From: Brugia malayi
Taxonomy: Eukaryota > Nematoda > Chromadorea > Rhabditida > Onchocercidae
Direction of reading: 5' to 3'
Length of the DNA stretch: 64,000 bases
Assembly (NCBI RefSeq): GCF_000002995.4
Contig: NW_025062475.1
Span: forward strand, 7,258,187-7,322,186
The notes beneath the pieces are model-generated. The model had not been told where the DNA came from, searched no databases, and worked only from the letters and a program-made list of their open reading frames with translations. The position numbers were made by a program, and so were the translations under genes. This document shows, one piece after another, positions 20,396 to 46,835 of this stretch (positions are counted from its first letter, which is position 1; each line of letters begins with the position of its first letter).

Positions 20396-23375
20396 TCTCA
20401 GCCTTTTGTTGCTTTTTATCCGCTGATTATGGCAATGACTTGCAAATTAGATTTAATTCAAGCTGGAATTTAATTTGAAAGTGTTCGGCGAAAAAAAATA
20501 GAATTCTTACTTAAACGCAGAGGATTTGATACGGTTATGTTAACGTATTACGGGTAATTTGGGAAGTCCCCTCAATGCTTTGGTGTTCCAGAGTTGCATT
20601 AAAATCGTCGAGAACCCGAAACAATGACTTGCATTTGCTTTTATTGCATATTACTTCTAGAAGTAACACTAACTGATGATTATTTGTTCCAGCTGCCGTC
20701 TTTATATTTTACTTCTTCCTACTTGCCTTATTTTCCTGACTTTTCTTCGTAAACCGATATAATGCTCAGGCAGGATTTCAAGTTTTATAAAAAGACTTCA
20801 AATTATTAATGATTGAGAAAGATAAATGAAAACCCATATTCTTGATATTTTTCATCAATGTATTATCAAAAGTCATATTGAATTTTCTGAGTTATTACAT
20901 CGGCAGTCATACGATTTTAATATGTTCTGTACTTGCTCAGTTCGATATATTGTGTGCGTGAATCATATCAAAATATGTATGTAAATGTTCGTATCACCAG
21001 TAAACACTACGACAATGATAAAAGTTTCTTGCAAAGTTAGGAGATGTCATAATGATAAAGGCTTAACACCTTGACAGTGCATTCCCTGAAAGTAATAAGG
21101 AAGTAATCAAGGAACCAGAACTAGTGTAAATCATTGCTGCTCATGTGAAGTGGATGGACGTGGATGTGAAGTGGTGAAGTGGGCCCAATTCTGTAACCAA
21201 TATATTTGTAGGATAGTGATTTTCATAACGTCATTATGTAGCACATCCGTACCACTTTGGCACCAATCCAGCACGGGAAAGGATTTCCTCACGGAAAATC
21301 GTGTAGAGTTTTGAGCTGTGGTAAATGCAGTAGACATCAATTGTAGGACAGACTGTGGGATTTCGGGGTGTCATGCATAGGGTGTCTTCATCACGTATTG
21401 TTGTCCTAATCTGTATTTGCCATCTAATTAATCAAACTTGCCATGCATAAAAAATCGATACGGTATGGTCTTCAGGTAAACTCGTTCTGGTGAGATGAAG
21501 TGAACGGCATCTTACAAAAAACGTTACAAATATTTGGCAGTAAGGTGTGTGGGCCCTAATAAAGCAAAGTGATTAAGAGCTAACAAGATGTCCTCCTCAT
21601 GTTTTAGCACTAATTTTGTAGAGTTTGTTTCCGCTGTTGTTTTATTTTAGTTTTTTATTTTGTTTTATCTTTTTTTTTTGCTGAATGAAAGTTTGAGTTA
21701 GTATACTGATTGTAGTAGAGACTTATGAGAGGATGTGGTGAATTTTACAACTTTTCATTTTTAATGTTGGTAAACGCATAAAATTATTCGAATATTTCCT
21801 TACCCAATAAAGTGACATGATTTTGCTGATGATCTTAGTATTAATAGCAGTATATCTGCTACAGCTTTCTATTATTGAGAAGAATTAATATATTTATACG
21901 CTCTTTCTGAGCCTTTCTTGGCACTGTTTTGTATTGAAGGATGTTTCTTATTTTTTATTACTGCTAATTAAAGAATAGGTACATAGTTTCATGGTATTGA
22001 CTACATTGCTGTGGCTATGCTTTCGTGTGCTGTTTTTGTTTTTGTTTATTTTAGATTGCCATCTTCAGTGAATTTTTGCAACAAAGTTTGAAAATTATCT
22101 GGTTTCATCATTTCAGCTATAAATAAAACGCTGACTGTATTACAGCACATAAATCAGTTAATCTTCGTTATGTAGATCTCACTTTTTCAGTATTAAATAT
22201 TCGCTAAAGTGTAAGTGTTGCTGAAAGCGTGGAAAGAAATTTTCATTTTTTTGGGATATATACCAAGGCACACTGGTGAGTTTAATACATTATCTCATGT
22301 AATATTGATTCGGTAAGCACTATTACTGTTAGTAATTCATGCAGTGAACTTAGAACAAATGTAGTAAGAGTTTCACTTTTACAGATCTAGATTGAGTTTT
22401 TCTTCGAAAATGTTATGACAGCTTTAAGAAAGGTATGAAAAATTACGTTGAAGAAGATTCGCTTTAGGAAAAGTACGTCGACGAAATTACCGGAAAAATT
22501 GTTCATAATTTGGAAGAAAGATCATTTTAGAAATGGATTTAAGTTGAGAAGTATTTAAGAAGTAAAACAAGGAAAAATACATAAAGCAAGAAAGCTTTAT
22601 GTTTTACAGCGAACTTCAGGAGATCTTACACCACTTTGGTATATTGTTGTCGGATTCCGTGCAGGTCGATTCTCGTTATAATCGCACACATCTGTGCCAG
22701 ATTCTTGATGCACCGTAGTTCTGTATTCTGTGATTCGGATTGCACATTTTTCTGCCTTATAACTTGCATTAAGGTCCTTATTTATTCATTTGTGCGATTT
22801 TGATTTTACTTGGGCGGCTGTCGCTGATTTTCACTTTACCGTTTTCCCCTTGTGCACCATTTTCATTGTCAACATTGTGAGGCAAGTTCTTTCACATATC
22901 GTACTGCCTAAAATGAAGAATAGAGCATTTTTCTAGAATAGTTTAGCTGATCAATTAAACACCATTTATCTCATCAGATCAATACAAAATTTTGGTATAA
23001 GTTATTGAGTTTCATCGGCTATTTTTATATTTTATTCTTTGAAGAAGTATTTCTGATATTGATGAAGGAACAGAGTCTTTAAATTTTCGCTTTCCTTATC
23101 ATGGAAATAAGCTTTGCCAGTGTGACTTGCTTGCTCTAGGTCTGAACATCAGGATCATAAAGAAGGGTAATGTTAAATATGACAAAGGTTGAAAATAAAG
23201 TAGAGGTATAATATATTTTAAATATTGTGCTCTTTTTTTTCGGTGATTTTTCTCTCATTTTGTTCAGTGTTTTCATCATTTTATGGTTGTTGTACGACTA
23301 CTAGTACATGAAGTTGTTTAATGGAATACGTTGACCTAAAGGCTACAAGTGCTTTCATCCATAAGTTGATTTCAG
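20396..23375. other. Intergenic, no supported gene
   Basis: About 3 kb between the sphingomyelin synthase stop codon and the first candidate SRPK exon. It should hold the 3'UTR of the former and the promoter of the latter. No phase-linked exons or RNA gene signatures were seen on either strand. Confidence 0.5.
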
Positions 23376-36643
<13,268 letters not shown>

Positions 36644-37850
36644 CTAATTGTGATGACACCAGTTCTAATTGAGCAACTGTCACATTCAGTAGAAAAAAAA
36701 AATTGAGCTTTGAGGGGATCTTTTTATGCTATGTTAGTTCCGCCTTTTAATGGTCATACTTTTATTCTCATATTTCCATGGAATGGTACTTTTAGTGTTT
36801 AAAATTGCTTTTCCTTCAAACGATCCATGAATAATTTCATACTTCTCATGAATTTATTCTTGGAAAAAAAATGAGTTTTGGAAATTCAGTGAAATACTTC
36901 CTGATGACTTTCATTCGAAGCAATATCTGTTTTCAAGCATTTGAACTCAGTTTTATTTTTTGCCGCTTTTCGCAGTACTTGTAAATTTTAGATTCTTAAT
37001 TTTAGCAGAGTGATTTTAGGACTGGTTTTCAAATTCATAATTCCAGTTCGGATAATTGTATTTAAAACTGTACACTTTTCTGAAGGAGATTTTCATCCTA
37101 TAATTGAAGATTTATTTTGATCCCCCAGTTCGAGATATGGAGTAATTATGTTTCGCCTTAAGATCAAAGTTTAGGAGGACAAAATAATTTTTTGGAGTTA
37201 AAAAGTATGCATTTTTTCATAAACAGAGGAAATGTTTCATTTTACTCGTTTTGTAAGCGCTTATATATTTTGCTATGTGGAAACTGTTCTTTCAATGATA
37301 GATTGAAACAATTGCATACGCTTCCAGGAAAGTATCTGCTGTAATAAATGCATAATAAAACAATGTGGAAAAATTCTAACCGGATCATTATCCCATTGAC
37401 CTGCTAATTCTTTTACAGTGAAGAACGTGAAGGAGACAGGTTTTCAAAAAAGAAGTAATTCATTTTTTGATTCTTTACTCTCTCTACCAAAATCTCGCAT
37501 TGACTTCATTTTGTGTTTTCTTCTGAATGCAAGAAAAAATCCGATTCTGAAAGCGGAAGTCGTTGCAATTTTTTTGTACAAAACCATGAAAATTTCGATG
37601 TCGATTTATCGTTATGTCATCGCTCCCGCTTTCCTTCACTCTCTCATCACTGGAGGAAGGTGCTTCAGCAGGTTCATACATTTGGCACGTTTGAATCTAA
37701 CGCGATTGGTTATCAAGAAGTGACTCTGCCTTGTTCATCCATTTATTACTTACTGAATTTATGATCATTCGATCCATTTTCCTTCTCGTAGATGAGATAC
37801 ATAGAGCTATATGCATGTAATGTGTTATAACTATTGTGCTTAGATATCAT

Positions 37851-37883
<33 letters not shown>

Positions 37884-40800
37884 AAAAGTAATTATTTTTT
37901 TCGTTGTCATCAAAATTGTCATATTTTTGCGAAAATAAATGAGTGCATATAGAGGTTTAGTGGATCAGTTGAGTTTCTTGTTATTTTATGATAAATTTCT
38001 ATGTGGTCGGGATAGTATCGCCTCGATATTGCTGCGAAGCTGATGCCGATGTTTTGAAGATCGAAGAAATGCTGCTGCATGTTATTACTAAGCCCAAGAG
38101 AATAATGAGCAATGGTAAAGATGCCCATGTTGACAAATGCAAAGCCTAAACAGTTTATTGCATATGTAAATATCACTGGACTCAGAAGATTTCAGGGTTT
38201 ACAAGATTACCGATGGCTTCTTGTTAATGGAATAAGATGCTCTATTGGGAAATCCTCAGTGTAATTGCTTTATTTCAGTACTAGCTTGCTAAAATTTGAC
38301 TAGTTCACTGTTTTGGATTGACTATTGTCCTTGATTGTTATCCTTAACTTGGCAGATTGAGAAAATATCCATATCTGCTGGGTAAATCATTCATCATATT
38401 TCAAATTGTCGAACCAGTTTCTTGTTGAATGATAAAACGGGTCAAGGTGTGAAGGGTGGAGCAAGAGTCGAGAGGTAGAGGGAATCTGAGGAAGTGAGTA
38501 TTTCCTGTATGTCAGTACGGCAGAAGTCAGACTATAATTAATGAATGGATCTGTGAGTTAGCAGTGCGAAGTTTGGCTCCTGATTGTCGTAGTTCTATAT
38601 GAAAGTGAGGAGTGAAAATAATTTTTGTTCTCCCAAAAGGGGTGTTAGGATAATTCTAGAACATGGTGATAATTTTAGTGCAGTTTAAAGTAGAAATAGA
38701 TGAACAAAGTTATGCAGGTGTTTAGAAAGCCGGCTGTTTGAGAAAAGGAGATGCGTTATACATTGTTATGCGAGTCATACTGCTTAGAAAGTAAGATATT
38801 AAGAAGTTATTCTATATTGAATTCCAATTGATCCAGCAAGAGTATCGCGAATTGCAAACAGCTTTAGCAATTCTAAAATTTATAAAAAATAAGTCGAATA
38901 AGATGAATATGTGACTCATCTCTTGCCTCAAATTCAAAGTAGTATGGTTGCGAAGTAATGGACTGTTTTCGAGCAACGAAACTTAATGAAACTTTCGCTT
39001 CTCTTCACAAAAGGAAGAACCAACTAGATAGTAATATTAAACTAATATACTGACAACACATGGGTTAGACTGAGGTGCTTCTTAAGGGTTGAGATTGTTT
39101 GGTTATTGTTCTGTTATGTTTACATGATATTTTTAGCTACCAAGTTTTGTTTAGATTTGTTGTTAATTTTTTTTCTGTTTCCTTCTTTCTTTACCAAGTA
39201 ACATAAGACTATGTTACGATATCTCCTACATCACCAGAAATATTATTCCTTGTTCATTCAACGATTCCATCATTTAAACTAGCGATCATCTCTTTACAAT
39301 CAAATGTTTCGACATTTACTGACTCGACAATGATTTATGATGCAGAAGATAGAAGTCTTTGATAGATGTAAGTGTTGTGAGCCTGTGCTGTGCTATTGGC
39401 TCATGGTTCTTCCTTTTAGGAGACAGGGCAGAAGTTACATTAACTACACTGCTGCAAAAATGCCGATTAGTACTTGACTACACTATTCTCCAGTTTACTT
39501 GAGGCATTCACATATTAATCTCGTTCGACTCTTCCCAAATTCTTGTACAACTCAAGCAGATATCTTTTCTCCAATCTATCTCTGACCGCGAGCGTCCGAT
39601 ATTCTTATTCTTCGAACTCCCAACATTCTCACTCCTAAAGTCGCGATCATTCCGTTTAATTAGTTGAATTCACTTTAGAATAATTCTTAATGGCATATAG
39701 ATCGGCAAATGTTTTACGTAGTACCTTCTCGGACATCTAATGTAATCACAAATCTTCTTTAAATAGATTACTTTCTGAAATCATTCAAAGTAATGGTTGA
39801 GATGGGTAAGCCATTTGAATTGTCTTTTGTAGCTTTCTGCTTTAATTTATGTTTCGCTTATAGATTTTGTGTCAGTTTTTCCCTTCCTTCCTGAAACAAT
39901 GGAATCCGCATTCTTCTAATTCCGTTCACGAAGAATTCCCGCTAAATATGATTAGACATCCATTGCTTTAATATGAGTCTCGAACGTATGATTTCTCCGT
40001 ACTGCATGCACTGCTCTTTAGTTGCATTTCTTCTGTGCCGATTTCTGCTTATTCTAGTGATTATTGATATGTTGAATTCTCGACTTATCGTACCAGATAT
40101 TTCTTTCTACTGGTGAAGATCAAGTTTAACACATAAGGAATTAAATTATGGGGTAGAATAGAAAACATTAGAAAGTTTAATTCTGATGATACTCTTAGAT
40201 TAATTAGACTTTTTGTCTTTAGATATAGTTTTTTGGATATATTTGGATATTGTCTTTGGGTATAGATATCTGTCGTTAAAACGTAATACTATTGTCATCA
40301 CGTTCAGTAACTGATTCGACTGCTTCAGTGGCGTGTGGTGACTTCTGCTCCAATGGCTACTTTTTATATAAGTTTTACCTTTCCAGTTGACGAGATCGTG
40401 TGTGAAAATTTGATTTCGGCTGTGTCGACAATGGATGCTGGGATGTAGATTGCATGCAATCGTTTTAGTCCATTGTCGTGAAAGATTGTCAATAATGACA
40501 ATGCGAGAGTTCTGCTATACGATTGCTTTCTATCTTTAATTATTATTTGTTCCATGAAGGTATGAGCAATTCAGTATTGTGAGTTAACTAAATAAGAGAA
40601 ATGGGACAGTCCATCTTAGATTTCGCTAAAATAGATAAAAAAGTAAGAGTTTCATGTGGATAGTCAAGTCGGGAAGCTAACTCACCGAAATGCTGTAATT
40701 TACATATTTCTGTATCCGACATAACTTAATGATTGAATGCTGTATATAGGCAGAGGAAAGTAGTAGTTCAATTTAAGGTCATAACTTAGCATTTCATAGA

Positions 40801-41011
40801 TTCTCTGGGTACGTAGTGCCATTATTTTTTGGTAAAATATAGAATCGTGCGCTGATTCTTCCAATATAATGCGCACGTTAAGAATGAGTTCCAATGATGT
40901 GAAAAGCTATGATCAACACTTTTATCATGTGATTGACTTAGTCATACATTTGAATCTGACATGTGCATCACCAGCACGTTCGACATGCATCATATTTATT
41001 GCACATTTCAG
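36644..41011. other. Intergenic, no supported gene
   Basis: About 4.4 kb between the SRPK stop codon and the zinc-finger gene. AATAAAAC near 37354 is a candidate SRPK polyadenylation signal. A TA dinucleotide run lies at 37851-37878. Frames at 37418-37764 and 37919-38176 overlap each other on different strands and have no motif I recognise. Nothing else is supported. Confidence 0.5.
37851..37878. repeat. (TA)n microsatellite
   Basis: Fourteen uninterrupted TA dinucleotides downstream of the SRPK gene. Confidence 0.95.
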
Positions 41012-44000
41012 GAAAGCGATTGAAGTGGTCGGATGGATTGTTCGGTGGGTTGCCTATGGGTTACTTGTCATTCTTTTATTTCTTAATATTTGGATTTTAA
41101 TTTTCATTCCATTGTCTATCTTTACCCTTCTCTTAATTCTATTTCATCACTTAATTGTCTATATTACAAAAAATGTTATATGTTGTTTATTTTTAGGAGC
41201 TTTGGTGTCTTGCATCGGTAGATGGCGGAGAATGTAAGGAAGCATTCGATACTTACGATGACTTCGAGGAACATTTTTGTCGAAAGCACCTAGACTTGGC
41301 ATTGTTTGCCTGTGGTGCTAAGGGGTGCACAGCTCAATTTGGAACCGTATTACAAATTTTTCGCCATTTAGCGATTTGCAAGCGTCGGGGCAAAAAGGTT
41401 AATTGGGAAGAGGAGTAAATTTATCTTTATCGTTTCCTTTTCTTATACAAAATGACGATGGAAATGAGGTCTTTTTTTCGATTAAAGGATTTTTCTTAGA
41501 GATCTTCCTACTTTTTTGTATACTACTCAGCAGTCTTTTCCAACGTTTATGTTCAAATTTCATTTCTCTTTTCTCTTCTATCTAATCTCCCAAACTTACA
41601 GTCTAAGTTTTCGTCTTGATTAAAAAGTTAGTGCAAACAATAAATTTTCAGATAAAGCTGTTACAATATTCAGATGATGTTTTAGAAAGTTTGACAGCAC
41701 TAGACCGAGCAAAGTTGCTAGCAATGCACTGCTCTGTTAAAAGAGGTAACATAGTTTAGAAAACAAATTGCAAATTTATTTTGCCTTTTTTTCAATCAGG
41801 AAAAAATTGGAGAGGTTTCAAGAAATAATTTTTCTCTATACTTCATTGTTCCTATCATTTCAGCAAAACAAGCAAATCAATTAGCTGAAATTAATGGCAA
41901 TATCACAGCTGAGCAAGCTGTTGAATCAAATGTTCAGTGCTCATTCGGTGTTTTTTTGTTTCTTTATTTTTTCTTTTACTTTTTCCACAAATGTTTTTGG
42001 AATATCTCTAAAGTTGTGGAAGACTGTTCCATTCATTATTATATCTTAAAAATTTCTACTTCAGTGTTTTTATTAACTTAAAGTTATACTGAGCCATATT
42101 AGTAGACTTTTACGAATCGTAACATCGTTCCTAGCGCATCTTGATATATTGGGAAGATCATATTTACTTCCTGATAAAAAAATAGTTTTTGTAGGTGGTT
42201 TTCTAAAGTTCGTAAGTTTTTATTTTCACTTTATGTCTAATAAAAATTTCTCAAATGCTTTTACCACTCAGAAAAATGAGATCTAAGGATGCCATAATTC
42301 AGGATGTGGAGCTGCAGTGATTCAGAACAGTTCATGAATTAAAAAATCACAAAAGATTTTTGCATCATGTTGTGATTGCTTTCTTTACCTCATTGTTCAC
42401 TTACAGATGGAATGAACAGTTCATTGGATGATGACCAAATTCACATATCAATAATAGAATCACCCAAAATTTATGTGGAAGGTAATGTGGTGTAAAAACT
42501 TTGTTTTATGTTTAAGTTTTATAATTTATAGCTTCATAATTTACCAATTACATATACTATAAATTTTAAATGGTTTGGAAGATTGACATAATTCTCTACT
42601 GTAATTTTTTGCTTAATTTACTACTCCATTAAAATTGTTACTTTTTTATTTTATCTGTATTTAATATTTCATTAAATGATTATATGTGAGGATCACTTGT
42701 TATAAGCTCATTGAAATTTGCTACAGATGTTGAACTTGGACCAAAGGAACGTGCTGTTACACCAGCAAGACAAGCAGCATGGCGACTGAAAGAACAAATG
42801 CTCTTAGAAGAGCAGCAAAAAAAGAATGTAATAAAAACTTTTTTTCTAACATAACTATTGCCTAATCATCATGTAATGAGGGAAAGCTTTTTTTCCGAAT
42901 GTTGACTAAGAAATTGCAAAAGTATTATTCAAGCCTTCTTAATGATAACCTACTATCAAGAATGCAGTGAGAAGTGACTAATCAAGCCAAGATTGAAGCA
43001 CCACTGAAGAGGTAAAAGTTTTCGAACTATATTTGCCAATACGAATTTCAGAAACCACCCGAAAAAGTTGATGGAGACACGCAAAAGAAACAAAAGAAAT
43101 TACCAGTGAAAATAACTGACAAAACTCGTATTTCAGCTCTTATTAACGATAATCCAAAAAAAGCGGTAAAAATAAAGAAAGTGAAACTTATGTATTACAG
43201 TTTTTCTTGCAAACCGTGTAAATATTATCACCGTAGCTCATTGTTTTAAACTTTAAAAAAACCTCTGGTGAAATATATTTTTTGCATTTATACCTTTCGC
43301 TTTATTAAGTGTTACTTTTCTCGATTTTAATTGATTTTAGAAACGTACATCAAGCCATCTGCAAACGATGGAATCTGGTGTGTCTCGAAATCCTGTCTTA
43401 GGTAATACTTCATACAAAAAAAAATTTATTTTTGAATTTATTATTTTTCGAAACAAAAAAATAAACTATGGTGGAAGGTTTCATTTTTATGACAGATAAG
43501 TGTGCGGTATATAGTAATCATTAGTGTTATCAGAAATGTTAGATTACCGCTTTCTAACCATTTCTAGTCCATTTTTATATCAAAATTCTTAGGAATTTAT
43601 CATTTATAGGAACAATGAATTCGAATATGTGTTTCGAATCGACAAAGCATATTGTGTATACTGAAAGGAGGCCAAAATTATTACTGGATAAGAACCAAGA
43701 TTCGGTAATTTTTATTTGATGATTGTCAGAATCAGTAGGACTGCTTCACTATGCAATGTGATGCATTGTAGCAAAAAGCACGAATGAACCCAATAGAAAA
43801 CTTACAGTTAGAGCTAATTGTCATGTCATTTCACATGTTGTTCATCGAACAGTTATTATTATATGGTATATGTCCATTTTCCCTCTTGTTTTCAAGAACT
43901 TGCAGTGTCAGATCGTTATCACTGACGTAGTATTTGGAACTTAGCATTACAAATGATTTACATTTCTGTTGAACAGAGGCAAAGAATTCACTATCCTCAT

Positions 44001-46784
44001 TCTCCAAAGTAAATAACTTTAGATATCGACAATTCAGAAACAACCAAGAATATTTGAAAGTAGCCTTCCAGCTGGTCCTAATAATCCTTCAAAAATTCCT
44101 GGTATGTAATTGACTTGTCTTCTACTTTCACAGAAACGTTGTTAATAAACTCTATAGTCGGAGGTAAAGAAAAAGCACTTTTACCAGAAATTGAATTCTT
44201 TATTCTTTTTTTTCTTTATGCATGTACAACGTACTGAACAGATTTAGCTTTATATTATGTCCACATCTCTTATATTCTTTCGAATGTTTTACAGGTTTAT
44301 CACGTCTACAGCCATCATTTGATGTTAACAGTAGTCGACCTCCAGACTATTCAGACTTCTTAAGAAATCCCGTGATAAATCCAACGCTTCATGAAATATC
44401 TCTTCCTTTGCCTCCTATTCTAGCTCTAGAGAGTTCATCTGTTCAACCATCGGATGGTCGTCAAAGTAATGTTGGAAATAATCATACATTCACGAAGACC
44501 GCTTTAGTAACACAACCTAATTCTGAGATCAACGTACAGCAGAAACTTGGTTACAGGAAATCACCTGGGATTCTGCGAACGGCAAGAATAAAGTATATTT
44601 GGGGATGTGAATAACAACTGCGCTGAAAAATAGAAAAGTTAAAGAGCAAGGAAACATTTTTGTATAACAGTATTTCTTTGCTCTTTTTACTTTTATGTTC
44701 TACCACTAAATTTTTGTTAATTTAGAGGAAGTTCCTAAATTCTGTGAAGAAGGAAGTTAGGGAAGTAAGATTTTTTTTTTGCTTGTATTTAAACAAATTT
44801 TTGTCTACTTTTAGAAATTTGTTCAGAAAAAGCACGGACTTCAAAATGAAGTAGAAACTGTAGAATATACCGGTCAGATGGATCTTAATGTCTTAAGCCT
44901 GTAAGTCATTTACCATTCCTTATTTTTGAAAAAAGAAAATTGTTTAGAATAGCAGTAGAATATATCATTTTACAGATTTTCCAAAAGACTGAAAGAATGC
45001 AAGGTGCTCGACCATTTGGAGATGAGCACGACGCAGACAAAAGAACTGCAGCAAGCCGCAAGTGGTGCTTTATTAACAACTTAATCGTGCCTTTCTCTTA
45101 TTAACATCATAAATGAACGAATGCTTTATCTGTTATGTCTAGATATCAATTAAAACTGAGAATGGCTGGAAGATATATGCGATGATTGGATTAAGATTCA
45201 AATATGTTTGAATCTGGTTATATATTTTCATCCGTTCGTCAGTTCCGTTCTACGTAACATATATCTATATTAACTGTTAACTGTAGCAAATCATTAATAT
45301 ATTAACCATAGAATTGCCTTAACTGAATTAATTACAGGAAAGCATTCAGAACGAAGTGAAATGAAATCCAGTGTTAGATTGGAAGGAGAGGAAATCACAG
45401 TGGAGCTAACAAAGTTCAAAAATAATACAAATCTCATTAGTTTGTCTTCTGATAAGGATTGCGGTGGAAAGGAAGATGAAAAGTATATTTACGTTTTTTG
45501 ATAAGAAAAATTTGTTGGAACGGGATTTTATTTTAACCGCAGACAACTGTAATGTTTCCATATATTTCTTAATATTAAAATTAACGACTAAATTGATTGC
45601 AGTCGATGATTTAAACCTCTGAATTTTTAGGTATTTCTGTAGACAAATTTGACAGCGAAGCTATTAGTGAAAAATTCGGAATAATAAATTAGTTATCTGA
45701 AACAATGAAAATTCAAAGAGTTCGATAAACACTAGCAATATTCACGAAATCCGATGTTTATTTCTCATTTTTGATAAGTCAAAACTATGCCATCTTTCGA
45801 ACTTTACAGCAAATCAAATTTTTGTTGTTTTTGTTTTTAACTTTGATATTTAGTCCATTTTTCTAACAAGTATCAGTTTCACTTAGGTATGGTGAAACTA
45901 TTCCGGTTCTTCTAAATCTTTTCTCGAATAACGGAACTGCGGAACCTGTAATGTTCGACCCGCGAATAATGCCGAAATCACATATTTCAGTAAGAAGTAT
46001 ACTAATTCTTTTCCAAATTTGAAAATTTAATAAAATTTAATCATGTCAACAATTTAAGAAATTGTTGTGACTTACTGTATCAGTGCGATGAACGTACCAG
46101 CATTGTTGTAGGGTTCATTTTTTTTCTCGACACATTTTGTTAATGTCCAACACAGGATAAATCAAGAAATGACCGACGAAATAGCGAAGGCAAAGTTGTT
46201 CAGGAAAAAAAAATGGAAATCTACAGTGGCTGTAATAACTGCTATGATTCATCGGGAAGTGAAAAAAAACGGTGATACTTGTTCCATAGACCATATATCT
46301 GAAAATTACTTTTGATCTGTCGAAGACTTTTATCACCATTTTTTAATTCACTGTAAATGCCAGTGACTGTGAGGAATTAAGTTCACTTTCCTGTAACTGA
46401 ACAAAGAAAGAACAGGACTTTTTGAAACACATTAATGAACATTTATAGTATCAACAGTTCATCTAGAACTATCATAGGCTACAGTGAGCACCTATTTAAA
46501 AAAATTGATTAGCATTCAAAACATTTACCATTCAAAAAATTTGAAACAATTGTAAAAATAAGAAAAATATTAAAAGCGTAACTGTGTTGTATTTGATTCC
46601 AATTCATTTTGTTACATAGGACCCAGTATATCAACTTCAGAAAGCATCATCGATGCAGGCAGGCGATCACGAAAATTTTGTATATCACAATCGATTATGT
46701 CATTGTGAGAAATTTTTTCTTCTGCAATGTAAATTTTATTTCATTGAAATCATATGGCATTTTTTAAGTTTGTTCATTTTTTAA
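41012..46784 (+). CDS. Zinc-finger protein of unknown function, two possible 3' ends
   Basis: The predicted start is an ATG at 41033 in a short exon (41012-41044) after GCACATTTCAG, perhaps a spliced-leader site. Coding exons follow: 41197-41397, 41652-41745, 41864-41947, 42407-42481, 42727-42827, 43052-43165, 43341-43401, 43610-43704, 44038-44101, 44295-44581, 44726-44764, 44815-44900 and 44976-45084, ending in TAA: 473 residues. The second exon has two zinc-finger-like patterns: C-x8-C-x12-H-x4-H, then C-x4-C-x11-H-x4-C. The rest is Lys/Gln-rich and then Ser/Pro-rich, with a helical RQAAWRLKEQMLLEEQQKK stretch. The intron after 44581 begins with GC (GCAAGA); no GT donor keeps phase there. 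A donor at 45065 inside the last exon would extend the protein through 45338-45482, 45887-45989 and 46620-46784 to about 604 residues. I do not recognise the family. Confidence 0.75.
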
Positions 46785-46835
46785 GTTCATATGGCATTTT
46801 TTAAGTTTGTTTTTAAACATATGGCATTTAAAGGC
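46751..46835. repeat. Short interrupted tandem repeat
   Basis: CATATGGCATTTTTTAAGTTTGTT occurs at about 46751-46774 and 46788-46811, with a shortened third CATATGGCATTTAAAG from about 46818. The first copy overlaps the end of the longer predicted zinc-finger transcript and supplies its stop codon, which lowers confidence in that tail. Confidence 0.85.

Noticed and set aside
40869..41237. 122-codon frame with many hydrophobic residues, like a membrane protein
   Set aside because: It overlaps the first two exons of the zinc-finger gene in another frame, and the hydrophobic part is the T-rich intron between them.
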